Below, in pieces: positions 1 through 10,383 of a DNA stretch of 64,000 bases. The stretch is taken from assembly GCF_936928535.1 (NCBI RefSeq), contig NZ_CAKZHY010000057.1, positions 1 to 64,000 of the forward strand. The letters run 5' to 3'. The stretch's first letter is position 1, and every line of letters starts with the position of its first letter. Source of the stretch: an uncultured Bradyrhizobium sp. GTDB taxonomy: Bacteria > Pseudomonadota > Alphaproteobacteria > Rhizobiales > Xanthobacteraceae. Below the pieces are notes generated by a model that made no database searches, was not told the origin of the DNA, and saw only the letters and a program-made list of their open reading frames with translations. The translations under genes were made by a program, and so were the position numbers.

Positions 1-313
1 GGTTGTTTTCAGTCGCACGGGCGCTGGCCCGGCGGAACGCATCGCCGCTGCCACCGCCAGCGCGGGCACCACCGCCGGGGCGCGAGGCCTCGCGGGCGCG
101 CTGGGCGGCCTCCGATTCGACCTTGCGGACGGCCTCTTCCAGCGACAGCCGCTCGCGCGTGATCTCGGATTCGGAGAGCGGGGGCTGCACGCTGCGCAAC
201 TGCGCGATCAACGCCGTGCGCGCCCGTTCATAGAGCGCGCGCCGGCTCTCGCCGGGAGCGGTGGGGTCCAGGGCCGCAATAGCGCGGGCGATCAGCGGAT
301 AGTAATCAGCCAT
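1..313 (-). CDS. Conserved hypothetical protein, truncated by the window edge
   Basis: An open frame starts at the ATG at 313-311 and runs off the left edge without a stop, so only the first 104 residues are visible. It begins MADYYPLIARAIAALDP and continues with an Arg- and Glu-rich, probably helical stretch (residues about 25-80), followed by a Gly/Ala/Arg-rich low-complexity segment. No catalytic motif or membrane segment is visible in this part. It lies 37 nt downstream of purA on the same strand, so the two may be co-transcribed. Codon use matches the neighbouring genes. The opening resembles a conserved rhizobial protein of unknown function, but I cannot assign a role from the visible part. 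Confidence 0.75.
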   Translation of the reverse strand, partial: MADYYPLIARAIAALDPTAPGESRRALYERARTALIAQLRSVQPPLSESEITRERLSLEEAVRKVESEAAQRAREASRPGGGARAGGGSGDAFRRASARATENN

Positions 314-350
314 TTCAACTCAACTATACCCGCGTCCTGGTAAGAGATCG

Positions 351-1643
351 TTAAGCCTCAAACGGGTTTTGCACCAGGATAGTATCCTCGCGTTCGGGGC
401 TGGTGGAAAGCAGTGCGACCGGGCACCCGACCAATTCCTCGATCCGCCGGACATATTTGATGGCCTGGGCCGGCAGGTCAGCCCAGGACCGCGCATGGGC
501 GGTCGGCTCCTTCCAGCCCTCGATGGTCTCATAGATCGGCTCGACCCGCGCCTGAGCGCCCTCACCGGCCGGGAAATAATCGATCTCCTTGCCGTCGAGC
601 TTGTAGCCGACGCAGACCTCGATCGTGTCGAAGCCGTCGAGGATGTCGAGCTTGGTGAGCGCCAGGCCGGTGATGCCGCAAGTCCGCACGGTCTGGCGGA
701 CCAGCACGGCGTCGAACCAGCCGCAGCGGCGCTTGCGCCCGGTATTGACCCCGAACTCGCGGCCCCTGCGGCCGATCTCCTCGCCGATCTCGTTCAGCAG
801 TTCGGTCGGGAACGGCCCCTGGCCGACGCGGGTCGTATACGCCTTGCAGATGCCGAGCACGTAGCCGACCGCATTCGGGCCGAGGCCCGTTCCGGTCGCG
901 GCCTGCGCCGCCACCGTGTTGGACGAGGTGACGTAAGGGTAAGTGCCGTGGTCGACGTCCAGCAGCGCGCCCTGCGCGCCTTCGAACAGGATGCGCTTGC
1001 CGGCACGCCGCTCGGTATCGAGCAGACGCCAGACGGTCTCCGCATAAGGCAGCAGCTGCGGCGCCAGCGCGGTGAGTTCCTTCAGGATCTCCTTGCCGTC
1101 GAACTCCGGCAGGTTGAGGCCGCGCCGCAGCGCGTTGTGGTGCGCCAGGAGGCGATCGATCTTGTGCGGCAGCGTGTCGAGATCGGCGAGGTCCATCAGG
1201 CGGATCGCGCGGCGGCCAACCTTGTCCTCGTAGGCAGGGCCGATGCCGCGGCGCGTGGTGCCGATCGCGGTCGCCGAATTGGAGGACTCACGAAGCGCAT
1301 CGAGCTCGCGATGCAGCGGCAGGATCAGGGTGACGTTCTCCGCAACGCGCAGATTCTCCGGGCCGACCGCAACGCCCTGGCCCCGCAACTTGGTCACCTC
1401 GTCGAGGAAGGCCTGCGCATCGAACACCACGCCGTTGCCGATCACCGCCAGCTTCGAAGGGCGCAGGACGCCCGAGGGCAACAGCGCGAGCTTGTAGGTC
1501 TCGCCGTTGATGACCAGCGTGTGGCCGGCGTTATGGCCGCCCTGGAAGCGCGCGACGATGTCCGCCTGCTCCGACAACCAGTCGACGATCTTGCCCTTTC
1601 CTTCGTCGCCCCACTGGGCGCCGACGACGACAACATTGGCCAT
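351..1643 (-). CDS. purA: Adenylosuccinate synthetase
   Basis: This 430-residue protein makes adenylosuccinate from IMP, aspartate and GTP, the first committed step from IMP to AMP, in the cytosol. The N-terminus carries GDEGKGK at residues 12-18 with the catalytic Asp13, and GHNAGHT at 36-42 with the catalytic His41, as in the E. coli enzyme. The length is typical for the family. The frame stays open 13 codons further upstream, but [18 protein letters not shown] is the normal family start and AAGGA lies upstream of it, so I start at 1643. The gene precedes the truncated gene at 1-313 on the same strand. It may share the purine demand of purEK further right, though it is not linked to them. 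Confidence 0.97.
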   Translation of the reverse strand: MANVVVVGAQWGDEGKGKIVDWLSEQADIVARFQGGHNAGHTLVINGETYKLALLPSGVLRPSKLAVIGNGVVFDAQAFLDEVTKLRGQGVAVGPENLRVAENVTLILPLHRELDALRESSNSATAIGTTRRGIGPAYEDKVGRRAIRLMDLADLDTLPHKIDRLLAHHNALRRGLNLPEFDGKEILKELTALAPQLLPYAETVWRLLDTERRAGKRILFEGAQGALLDVDHGTYPYVTSSNTVAAQAATGTGLGPNAVGYVLGICKAYTTRVGQGPFPTELLNEIGEEIGRRGREFGVNTGRKRRCGWFDAVLVRQTVRTCGITGLALTKLDILDGFDTIEVCVGYKLDGKEIDYFPAGEGAQARVEPIYETIEGWKEPTAHARSWADLPAQAIKYVRRIEELVGCPVALLSTSPEREDTILVQNPFEA

Positions 1644-1896
1644 TCGCGGATAATCCTTCGAAGAATTCTCTGTAATAGGCACGACCCAAACGGAAAACCG
1701 GGACCCAGATGTCCGGGATCATGCCTGCGCCCAGCCCAAGTCCCGGCCCGAGGCCGTTCGCATGCGAGGCAGCCCCACCGGATAAAGGAAGCAGCCTCTC
1801 TAGGCAAGCAAGAACGGGACTTTTTTCAGGCCCAATACGCGATCCAAGCCTTTGATATCCCCTAAAAATCCGCCTTGCCGGACGCCTTCTACGACG

Positions 1897-2572
<676 letters not shown>

Positions 2573-2580
<8 letters not shown>

Positions 2581-3799
2581 GGATCGCCACCACCGGATCG
2601 AGTTTCGCGGCCCGCACCGCCGGCGCCATCGCCGCGAGCAGGCCGGTGATCGTGGCGAGCAGCGCCGTGTAGACGAACAGGCTCCGCTCCAGGATCAGCG
2701 GAAACAATTCCGTGCCGTCCGCCTGGCGCGCCACCGCATGCCAGTAGACCAGCGCAAACGCGCCCAACGCCGCGCCGAACAGCGAGCCGACGAAGCCGAG
2801 AACACCGCCCTGCACCAAGAATACGCGGAGGATCTGGCCGCGCGACGTGCCCATCGCGCGCAGGATGCCGATCTCCTTGGAACGCTGGATCACTGAGACG
2901 ATCAGCACTGCGGCGATGCCGAAGGCCACCGAAAGGCCGACAAACAGACGGATCAGGGTGTTGGTGTAAGCCTGTGCCTGCACCGCGGTGAAGAACTGCG
3001 CATTGGTCGCGATCCAGCTATCGGCCTCGACTTCGGTCGCCGCCTGGATCTGCTGGGCGATATCCTCCGCCGCATAGATGTCCTTGATCGTCATGTCGAT
3101 CGTGGTGACGCCGCCGATCATGCCGAGCAGCGACTGCCCGGTTCGCAGCGCGACGAAGGTCGTGCGCTGGTTGACGCCCTTGTTGCCGAAATCGACGAGC
3201 CCGGTGATGGTCAGCACCCGATTGGCACCGCCGGCCGCCTGAAGGTTGAGCTTGTCGCCGACGGTGGCGCCGAGATTCTTGGCGAGCTCGATGCCGATGA
3301 TGATGTCCTCGCTTGTCAGGCGAGCTTCGCCAACCGTGATGTAGTCCGGGACTCTGACGATGTTGAAATAGGAGTCCGGCTCGATCCCGGTGAGCGTGAC
3401 GGCGCGGCTGGCATCGCCGCGCACGGCCAGCACCGAGCCGGCGATGGTCGGCGAGACTGCGGTGACCTCGGACATCGCCAGCATCTGGCTCCTGATCTTC
3501 GGCCACTGATCGATCGAAATGACCCGCTGGCTCGGACGCTGCACCACTGCGTCCTCGACCTCATGGGCTCCGTTGCGAAGCGGACGCGCGATCTGGTCGC
3601 GCGTCAGCAGCTGGATCTGCGGCTGCGAGGTCAGCACGCGCTTGATGAAATTCGCCTCGAGGCCGGCGAGCATCGCGGACATGAAGACGATGACGCCGAC
3701 GCCGATCGAGATGCCGCCGATGATGAAGATGGTCTGCAGCCGGCCTTCACGCAGGAAGCGCACGGCCGCGATCCATTCGAACGGTAGCCAGCGGTTCAT
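2573..3799 (-). CDS. FtsX-like ABC permease (DevC/MacB membrane part)
   Basis: A 408-residue inner-membrane protein with the MacB/FtsX layout. One membrane helix lies near residues 20-46, then a periplasmic domain of about 220 residues, then three helices in the C-terminal third. The cytoplasmic coupling segment [18 protein letters not shown] follows the second helix and is typical of FtsX-family permeases. The C-terminus ends in the usual LDPVVAIRG. It overlaps the adaptor gene upstream by 4 nt (ATGA) and the ATPase gene downstream by 8 nt, so translation of the three is probably coupled. It should form a homodimer with the ATPase and contact the HlyD-type adaptor in the periplasm. Confidence 0.92.
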
Positions 3800-5064
3800 G
3801 GCAAGACGGGCCGCAGACGCTGGCCGGTGAGGACACCGGAGCTCTGCGGGATCGCGACGTCGCCCGCGGCAAGACCTTCGGTGATTTCGATGTGGCTGTT
3901 GCCACGCAGGCCGAGCTTCACCGGGCGCTTGGTCGCGCGCCCGTCCTTGACGCCGAGCACCCAGGGCTGCCCCGAGAGGGCGTCATGCACCGAACGCACC
4001 GGAAGCACTAGGGCGCCATCCTTCGCCGCAACCTCGATATCCACGGACACCGTCATGTCCTGACGCAGATAGTCCGGCGGATCGGCCACCGTCAGCTTCA
4101 CCTCGACGGTGGCGCGCGAGATATCGACGCCGGGATTGATGTAGGTGACGGTCGCTACGAAGCGCCGGTCCGGATAGGCATCCGCCGACGCCTGCGCCTT
4201 CTGCCCCAACACCAGCTTGCCGAGATTGCGTTCGTCGATCTGCAGGACGAGTTGCAGCTCGCCGGTCGGCGCGAGCACGAACAGCGCCTTGCCCGGCTGC
4301 ACGACCGTGCCGCGCTCGACGCTGCGGCTGATCAGGACGCCGTCGCGGGGGGCGGCGACCGTCGCATAGCCGAGGCGGGAGTCCGCCGTGTCGAGATTGG
4401 CGCGCGCCTGATTGAGCTGGGTCTGCGCCATCACGTAGTCGCTGCCGCCGGGGCTTGCAGTATAGACTTGGAATTCCGCCGCGCGCTTCACAGCGCGCGC
4501 GACATCCAGAGTCTTCTGCGCATCGTCGAGCGCTGCGCGCGTCGCGTAGCCGTTGTGCTCGAGCTGGGCGGTACGGTCATAAGTCTGCTGGGCATTGAGC
4601 AGCGTCGCGTCCGCCTGCGTCAGAGCTTCCTTGGCCGACGGCAGCGTCAGTTCGTCGAGCTGTCTTATCCGCGCCTCCGCCTGCGCCACCGCGCCTTGCG
4701 CTTGAACAACGGTCGCCTTCAGCTCGCGCGACTCCAGCGAGATGAGCGGCTGGCCCTTGGTGACCCTTTCGCCCTCCTGCACCAGCACCTCTTCCACCGT
4801 GCCGATGATCTGGCTACCGATCTCGACCCGATAGGGCGTCTCGACATGGCCGCTGGCCACCACCGTCTCGATCAGACGGCCGCGCTTCGCCTGGTCGACG
4901 ACGACCGCCGGTCCTAGAATCATGCGCACGCTCTGCCAGGCCCCGAAGGCCAGCAGAACAAAGACCGCGAGGATGAACCATTTGTGAGCGAGGAATCCCG
5001 ACCATAGCGCCGCAGCGGAAAACCGGCTTTTATGCTGCGGCAGGATGATTGTTTGCTCGACCAT
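3796..5064 (-). CDS. HlyD-family membrane fusion (adaptor) protein
   Basis: A 422-residue periplasmic adaptor, first gene of the DevBCA/MacAB-like operon. A single N-terminal membrane helix (about residues 28-50) anchors it. A biotinyl-lipoyl-like half (VEIGSQIIGTVEEVLVQEGE) is followed by a long coiled-coil hairpin rich in Ala, Gln and Leu, then the second lipoyl half and beta-barrel. An in-frame TTG five codons earlier (5079) could also start translation. I prefer the ATG at 5064, which opens MVEQTIILPQHK. Its role would be to bridge the FtsX-like permease to an outer-membrane channel. No TolC-like gene is visible here, so the outer-membrane partner must be encoded elsewhere. Confidence 0.9.
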   Translation of the reverse strand: MVEQTIILPQHKSRFSAAALWSGFLAHKWFILAVFVLLAFGAWQSVRMILGPAVVVDQAKRGRLIETVVASGHVETPYRVEIGSQIIGTVEEVLVQEGERVTKGQPLISLESRELKATVVQAQGAVAQAEARIRQLDELTLPSAKEALTQADATLLNAQQTYDRTAQLEHNGYATRAALDDAQKTLDVARAVKRAAEFQVYTASPGGSDYVMAQTQLNQARANLDTADSRLGYATVAAPRDGVLISRSVERGTVVQPGKALFVLAPTGELQLVLQIDERNLGKLVLGQKAQASADAYPDRRFVATVTYINPGVDISRATVEVKLTVADPPDYLRQDMTVSVDIEVAAKDGALVLPVRSVHDALSGQPWVLGVKDGRATKRPVKLGLRGNSHIEITEGLAAGDVAIPQSSGVLTGQRLRPVLP

Positions 5065-5259
5065 GAAGACACCATGCAAATCGCGCCGCGCTAGCGGGCG
5101 GATTCACGTCTCGATTTCGATTGCTGGCCCGGCAACGCCGGGGTGATTGCTTGCGACGCTAACGTGCCGTCGGGATTCGAGATTGCTTTAGGTCAATAGG
5201 TTACGACGAATTTGGAGGCATCTGGCCGCCACAAGACGCCCTGAAACCGGGAGCTTCGC

Positions 5260-7758
5260 TTGCTGGACAGTCCCACCCGCGCCGACACCAATTTCTGGCG
5301 TCTGTCACCCCCTGAGCTCGGCAGTCGACTGGGCTGCGGGCTCGCCGGTTTGTCGGCGGCGCAGGCCCGCGAACGTCTCGACCGTTTCGGGCCGAACACC
5401 GATGCGCCGCCGCGGATCGAGGGCGCGGCGCGCGCGATCCTGCGTCGGTTGCTCGAACCATTGTCGCTGATCCTGCTGGTGGCCGGCGTCATCTCGATGA
5501 TGACCGGCGACGAGATTGGCGGCCTCATCATCGTCCTGATCCTCGCGCTCTCGATCGGCCTCGACACCATCCAGGAGGGACACGCGGTCCGCGCCGCCGA
5601 GATTCTGCGCCGCTCGGTGGCCCTGAAGGCCGAGGTCAGCCGCGACGGCGCGTTTGTCGATATCGATGTCGAGCACGTCGTGCCCGGCGATCTCTTGCGC
5701 GTCCGCGCCGGCGACATCATCCCGGCCGATGCCCTGATCCTGGAGAGCACCGCCTTCACCGCGGGTGAAGCCGCGCTCACCGGCGAGCCCTATCCGGTGC
5801 AGAAGCGCGCCGGACCATGCGCCGGCCCCGAAGACACCTCGAATGCGCTGTTCCGTGGCGCCGTGGCGCAAACCGGCGAGGCGATCGCACTCGTGGTCAG
5901 GACCGGCCGCGACACCGTGTTCGGAGCGGCGGCCTCCGCGCTCGCCGAGACGCAGGCGCCCTCTCCGTTCGAACGGGACTTGCGCGAATTCGGCCTCGTA
6001 ATCGCGCGCGCCACGCTGGCACTGGTGCTGGTCGTGCTCACCATCCGCGTCGTGTTCGGCCGCCCCGTGCTCGATTCGCTCCTGTTCGCCGTCGCGCTCG
6101 CGGTCGGGCTGACGCCGGAACTGCTGCCGATGATCACGACGGTGACGCTGTCGCGCGGTGCGCTGCGCATGGCCGGCCGCAAGGTGATCGTGAAGCGGCT
6201 CGCCGCCATCCACGACCTCGGCGCCATGACCGTGCTATGCACGGACAAGACGGGCACTCTGACATCGGCCGAGATCACGCTCGCCAGAAGCCTCGATGCC
6301 GCCGGCAAGGACGATGCGCGTGCCGCGCGGCTCGGCGCCATCGCGGCCTCGCTCGGCGGCGACCGTGGCGCACTCGATGCCGCCCTCGTCGCCGGCCGAC
6401 CGGAGGCTGCCCAGGGCTGGACGCTCGCCGGACGGCAGGCTTTCGATTTCTCACGCCGGCTGGGATCGGTGCTCGCCACCGGCCCCGAAGGCGCGCAACT
6501 GATCGTCAAGGGCGCGCCGGAGGCCGTGCTGGAATTGTGCACGATGGACGAACATGCATGCGAGGCGACTATCGCCCGCGTCCACGCGCTCGCGACCGAG
6601 GGCTTGCGTACGGTCGCCATCGCCTCGCGGGCGTGGAGCGGCGCGCTGCGCGAGGTCGAGACCGAGGACGAAACCGACCTCGTCTTCGAGGGTCTATGCG
6701 CCTTCGCCGATCCGCCGAAGCCGACAGCCGCGGCCGCGATCGCCCGGCTCGCGGCGGGCGGCGTGAGCCTGAAGATCCTCTCGGGTGACGATCCGGTGGT
6801 GGTGAAGCGGCTCGCTGGCCTTGTCGGGCTCAACGCCGAGCGCGTGCTGTCGGGCGCCGACATTGCCGAGCTCAGCGACGAGGCGCTTGCCGTGCAGGTG
6901 CGCTCCGCCGATGCGTTCGGCCGGCTCGCGCCGGACCAGAAATCGCGCATCGTGAAGGCGCTTCAGGCCGGCGGCGAGGTGGTCGGCTTCCTCGGCGACG
7001 GCATCAACGATGCGCCGGCGCTGAAGGTTGCCGATGTCGGCCTTTCGGTCGACGGCGCCACCGGCGTGGCGCAGGCCGCTGCGGACATGATCCTGCTGGC
7101 GTCGGATCTCGAAGTCGTCGCTGACGGCGTCGAGGAAGGCCGGCGCACCTTCGCCAACATCCTCAAATATGTCCGCATGGGCGCGAGCTCGAATTTCGGC
7201 AACATGCTGTCGATGGCGGCGGCCTCGATCGCACTGCCGTTCCTGCCGATGCTGCCGACGCAGATCCTGCTCAACAACCTGCTCTACGATCTTTCCGAGC
7301 TCGGCATCCCCTTCGACCGGGTCTCGGCGCAGGCAACGGCGAAGCCGCAGGTGTGGAGCATGTCGCGCCTGGTGCGCTTTGCCGCGATCATGGGGCCGCT
7401 GTCGTCGGTATTCGACTTTCTCACCTTTGGCGCGCTGCTCTATTTGTTCAACGCCTCGCCGGACGAATTCCGCACGGCCTGGTTCGTCGAATCGATGGCA
7501 ACGCAGATCCTGGTGATCTTCGTCATCCGCACCTATGGACGGCCCTGGCGCAACTGGCCCGATCCCGTGCTTGCGGCCTCTTCGCTGATCGCCCTGTTCG
7601 CCGCGATCGCTCTGCCGTTCACGCCGCTTGGGACCTGGTTCGGCTTCGTCGCGCCCCCGCCGGCCATGATGGCCGGCATCGCGCTGCTCGTCGTCGTCTA
7701 TCTCGCCTGCGCTGAGCTGCTGAAGCCGTTCGCGATCCGCACGGGACCGACGGGCTGA
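5260..7758 (+). CDS. P-type ATPase, P3B (MgtA-like magnesium importer) family
   Basis: An 832-residue P-type cation pump. Visible motifs are the phosphorylation site DKTGTLT (Asp329), the A-domain TGEP at 174-177 (usually TGES), and the hinge GDGINDAP near 579-586. The segment GLTPELLPMITTVTLSRGA before the phosphorylation site and NNLLYDLSELGIPFD in the C-terminal membrane part closely match MgtA, which argues for Mg2+ rather than heavy-metal or Ca2+ transport. No N-terminal metal-binding CxxC is present. At 832 residues it is somewhat shorter than E. coli MgtA (about 900), mainly at the N-terminus. The best start is a TTG at 5260, with GGGAG 6 nt upstream. I see no regulatory leader resembling the enterobacterial mgtA one in the 195 nt upstream. 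Confidence 0.88.
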   Translation: MLDSPTRADTNFWRLSPPELGSRLGCGLAGLSAAQARERLDRFGPNTDAPPRIEGAARAILRRLLEPLSLILLVAGVISMMTGDEIGGLIIVLILALSIGLDTIQEGHAVRAAEILRRSVALKAEVSRDGAFVDIDVEHVVPGDLLRVRAGDIIPADALILESTAFTAGEAALTGEPYPVQKRAGPCAGPEDTSNALFRGAVAQTGEAIALVVRTGRDTVFGAAASALAETQAPSPFERDLREFGLVIARATLALVLVVLTIRVVFGRPVLDSLLFAVALAVGLTPELLPMITTVTLSRGALRMAGRKVIVKRLAAIHDLGAMTVLCTDKTGTLTSAEITLARSLDAAGKDDARAARLGAIAASLGGDRGALDAALVAGRPEAAQGWTLAGRQAFDFSRRLGSVLATGPEGAQLIVKGAPEAVLELCTMDEHACEATIARVHALATEGLRTVAIASRAWSGALREVETEDETDLVFEGLCAFADPPKPTAAAAIARLAAGGVSLKILSGDDPVVVKRLAGLVGLNAERVLSGADIAELSDEALAVQVRSADAFGRLAPDQKSRIVKALQAGGEVVGFLGDGINDAPALKVADVGLSVDGATGVAQAAADMILLASDLEVVADGVEEGRRTFANILKYVRMGASSNFGNMLSMAAASIALPFLPMLPTQILLNNLLYDLSELGIPFDRVSAQATAKPQVWSMSRLVRFAAIMGPLSSVFDFLTFGALLYLFNASPDEFRTAWFVESMATQILVIFVIRTYGRPWRNWPDPVLAASSLIALFAAIALPFTPLGTWFGFVAPPPAMMAGIALLVVVYLACAELLKPFAIRTGPTG

Positions 7759-7888
7759 GGTTCCTGTTGCACCGCCCCGCGCATGATGGCGATGCGCCGC
7801 GCGCCATTGATATCGGGCTCGTTTCCGTGTCTTTGGGCAGAGCCGGGCCGGGAGCCCTGGTGCATGACGCGGGGCCATAACAATCACG

Positions 7889-8821
7889 ATGTCCGCTACC
7901 GGCCAGACCACGAGCGCCGAAACATCCAGCCACAGCTGGATCGCCAACCAGCCTTATCTCCTGCTCAGCATCACCGCGATGTGCTGGGCGGGCAATGCGG
8001 TCGTGGGGCGGCTCGCGGCCGGCCACATCCCGCCGGTGACGCTGTCCTTCCTGCGCTGGAGCTTCGCCTTCCTGCTGGTGCTGCCGTTCGCCTGGAAACA
8101 CCTCGCCCAGGACTGGCCGGCCATCCGCGACAAGCTCGGCCTCATGATCGTGATCTCGATCACCGGCATCGGCGCCTTCAATACACTGCAATATTGGGCG
8201 CTGGAGCATACCCAGGCGCTCAATACGCTGCTGTTGCAGTCAGCCGCGCCCCTGATCGTGGCGCTCTGGTCGCTGGTCATCCTCGGAATCAGGCTCACCG
8301 GCGCGCAGGCCTTCGGCGTGCTGCTCTCGATGTGCGGCGTGCTGATCATCCTGCTGCACGGCGATCTTACCACGCTGTCTAACATCGCCTTCAACAAGGG
8401 CGATTTGATCTTCATCGTCGCGCTGATCATCTTCGCGCTCTATTCGGTGCTGACGCTGAAGCGACCCCCGATCCACGGCCTGTCGTTCCTCGCCTTCACC
8501 TTCGGCGCCGGCGCGGCCTGCCTCATTCCGCTGGAGATCTGGGAGCTATCCGCGCGCCCCGTCATGAAGCTCGACGGGCCGAACCTGCTCACCCTGTTCT
8601 ACGTCTCGGTGTTTCCCTCGACACTCGCCTATCTCTGCTTCAACCGCGGCGTCCGCCTGATCGGCGCCAATCGCGCCGCACCGTTCTTCCACGTCGTGCC
8701 GGTGTTCGGCTCGATCATGGCCATGGTCTTCCTCGGCGAACTGCCGCAGGCCTTCCACTTCATCGGTTTCGCCCTGGTGCTGTCGGGCGTTTTCGTGGCG
8801 TCGCGGAAGCAGGCGAGTTAG
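7889..8821 (+). CDS. DMT-superfamily transporter (EamA domains)
   Basis: A 310-residue inner-membrane protein with about ten hydrophobic segments arranged as two EamA repeats. The first opens with YLLLSITAMCWAGNAVVGR and the second begins near residue 165. The C-terminal signature APFFHVVPVFGSIMAMVFLGE is typical of the drug/metabolite exporter group. It is closely related to the gene at 9372-10307: both share NQPYLLLS near the N-terminus and FPSTLAYL, FNRGV, LIG-NRAAPFFH further on. They probably arose by local duplication, with the DUF1330 gene now between them on the other strand. The substrate is unknown; relatives export amino acids, nucleosides or drugs. Confidence 0.9.
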   Translation: MSATGQTTSAETSSHSWIANQPYLLLSITAMCWAGNAVVGRLAAGHIPPVTLSFLRWSFAFLLVLPFAWKHLAQDWPAIRDKLGLMIVISITGIGAFNTLQYWALEHTQALNTLLLQSAAPLIVALWSLVILGIRLTGAQAFGVLLSMCGVLIILLHGDLTTLSNIAFNKGDLIFIVALIIFALYSVLTLKRPPIHGLSFLAFTFGAGAACLIPLEIWELSARPVMKLDGPNLLTLFYVSVFPSTLAYLCFNRGVRLIGANRAAPFFHVVPVFGSIMAMVFLGELPQAFHFIGFALVLSGVFVASRKQAS

Positions 8822-8877
8822 GTCTTCCTTCTTCCCTTGTGGGAGAAGGGAAAAACTGGTCGTTTGAAGGAAATGCG

Positions 8878-9279
8878 CTACTTCGCCCCGATCTTGCTGT
8901 AGGCCTCGCTGGTCGCAATGATGACGTGCTCGGCACAGCCGTTGACACGATGCGGATCGGCATCGCGCTCGTAGGCTTGCGACGTCATCATGTCGAGGAA
9001 CGCCGCGACGGACGGATAGTAGACCAGCGCGACGAAATCCCATTCGTTGCCCGCGTGCGGGCCGAGCGCGATCGCCTTCGCCTCGCCGGTCCACAACAGC
9101 GTGCCACCACGCGCCTTGATCATGGGCACGGTGATCGCGCTGTAGCGCAAATACGCATCCCAGCCGGATCCGCCGCCGTCGCGCGAACGGGCGTGGAAAC
9201 GCATCAGGTTCAGCATCACCACCGGCGCATGCTGGTCGAGCCGTTCCAGGCCCTGGATGTTCAACATATTAACCGCCAA
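8878..9279 (-). CDS. DUF1330 family protein
   Basis: A small protein of about 133 residues with the dimeric alpha-beta-barrel layout of DUF1330. The recognisable parts are APVVMLNLMRFH, YSAITVPMIKARGGTLLW, and DFVALVYYPSVAAFLDMMTS before the C-terminus. Relatives are cytosolic and of unknown function. Three starts are possible: GTG 9285, TTG 9279 and ATG 9267. A perfect AGGAGG at 9290-9285 overlaps the GTG, is 5 nt from the TTG and 17 nt from the ATG, so the TTG is best placed. The gene stands alone between two DMT transporter genes that run the other way. Confidence 0.82.
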   Translation of the reverse strand: MAVNMLNIQGLERLDQHAPVVMLNLMRFHARSRDGGGSGWDAYLRYSAITVPMIKARGGTLLWTGEAKAIALGPHAGNEWDFVALVYYPSVAAFLDMMTSQAYERDADPHRVNGCAEHVIIATSEAYSKIGAK

Positions 9280-9371
9280 TGGCACCTCCTCAGGTCATGC
9301 CTGCATTGTAGCATTGCGGCGGCGGGACTTGTGTCAAGACGACCATCCGCGCAAGGTCATGCGCGACGCCA

Positions 9372-10307
9372 ATGACGATTGCATCGCCCGCGCCAGCGGC
9401 CTCGAATCCGGCCAGCTGGCTCAACAACCAGCCTTATCTGCTCCTCAGCCTGAGCTCGCTGTTCTGGGCCGGCAACATCGTGATCGCGCGCCATGTCGGC
9501 GCGCATGTGCCGCCGCTGACGGTGACGACGATCCGCTGGTTCGGCGTGTTCCTGATCCTGCTGCCGTTCTCCTGGCCGCATCTGAAGCGCGACTGGCCCG
9601 CCTTGCGCAAGAGCCTGCCGCTGATGCTGTTCCTGTCGCTGGTCGGCTTCGCCTTCAACAACGCGATCTCATACTGGGCCCTGCAGTACACCGAGGCGCT
9701 GAACGCGCTGCTGATCCAGTCGGCAGGTCCCCTGTTCGTGGCGCTATGGTCGCTGGTGTTGTTTGGCGTGCGGCTCACGGCTGGGCAGCTCGCCGGCATC
9801 GCAATCTCGCTGATCGGCGTGCTGATCATCATCCTGCGCGGCGATCTGGCGGCGCTGGCGAGCATCTCGTTCAACCGGGGCGACATCATGTTCGCCTCCT
9901 CACTGGTGGCGTTCGGACTCTATTCGGCCTTCATCCCGCGGCGACCGAAGGTTCATCAGCTGTCGTTCCTGTCGTTCACCACCTGTTGCGGCGCCATCAT
10001 GCTGCTGCCGGCCGCGATCTGGGAGGGTTGGAGCGGCAGGGTGCTGCATTTCGACACCGTGACGCTGATGGCGTTCAGCTACATCCTGATCTTCCCCTCG
10101 ACGCTCGCCTACCTCTTCTTCAACCGCGGGGTCGCACTGATCGGGCCAAACCGCGCCGCGCCGTTCTTCCATCTTGTGCCGGTGTTCGGCTCGGCGATGG
10201 CGATCGTACTGCTCGGTGAAAGGCTCCAGCCGTTTCACCTGATCGGCTATGCGCTGGTGCTCGCCGGCGTCGTCATCGCCTCGCGCCAGGGTTCGGCGGT
10301 GAAGTAG
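9372..10307 (+). CDS. DMT-superfamily transporter (EamA domains), paralogue of 7889-8821
   Basis: A 311-residue inner-membrane protein with two EamA repeats and about ten hydrophobic segments. It opens with NNQPYLLLSLSSLFWAGN after a short Ala/Pro-rich cytoplasmic tail, and carries APFFHLVPVFGSAMAIVLLGE near the C-terminus. It is clearly paralogous to the transporter 0.5 kb upstream. Both have RGD or HGDL-type loops and FNRG(G/D) at corresponding places in the middle. The gene is followed by a long hairpin at 10327-10363 that also ends the convergent chemoreceptor gene. The substrate is not deducible. Two similar exporters so close together may have diverged in specificity. Confidence 0.9.
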   Translation: MTIASPAPAASNPASWLNNQPYLLLSLSSLFWAGNIVIARHVGAHVPPLTVTTIRWFGVFLILLPFSWPHLKRDWPALRKSLPLMLFLSLVGFAFNNAISYWALQYTEALNALLIQSAGPLFVALWSLVLFGVRLTAGQLAGIAISLIGVLIIILRGDLAALASISFNRGDIMFASSLVAFGLYSAFIPRRPKVHQLSFLSFTTCCGAIMLLPAAIWEGWSGRVLHFDTVTLMAFSYILIFPSTLAYLFFNRGVALIGPNRAAPFFHLVPVFGSAMAIVLLGERLQPFHLIGYALVLAGVVIASRQGSAVK

Positions 10308-10326
10308 CCCGGCGCTTCAAAAAGAA

Positions 10327-10363
10327 AAGGTGGGCACGGCGCTGTCGCGCCTTTGCCCACCTT
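10327..10363. terminator. Bidirectional hairpin terminator
   Basis: AAGGTGGGCA (10327-10336) pairs perfectly with TGCCCACCTT (10354-10363). Inside the 17-nt loop, GGCGC and GCGCC can pair again. The hairpin sits between a plus-strand transporter gene and a minus-strand chemoreceptor gene that converge, with A-rich sequence on its left, so it can serve both. Confidence 0.75.
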
Positions 10364-10383
10364 ACACAACTCAACGCAAAAGC

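Noticed and set aside
369..1865. Open frame of about 500 codons opposite purA
   Set aside because: purA is certain on the other strand, and this frame has no family features and a typical shadow composition.
8832..8852. Small hairpin after the first DMT gene (TTCCCTT with AAGGGAA)
   Set aside because: The stem is only 7 bp and no T-tract follows on the plus strand, so it is too weak to list as a terminator.
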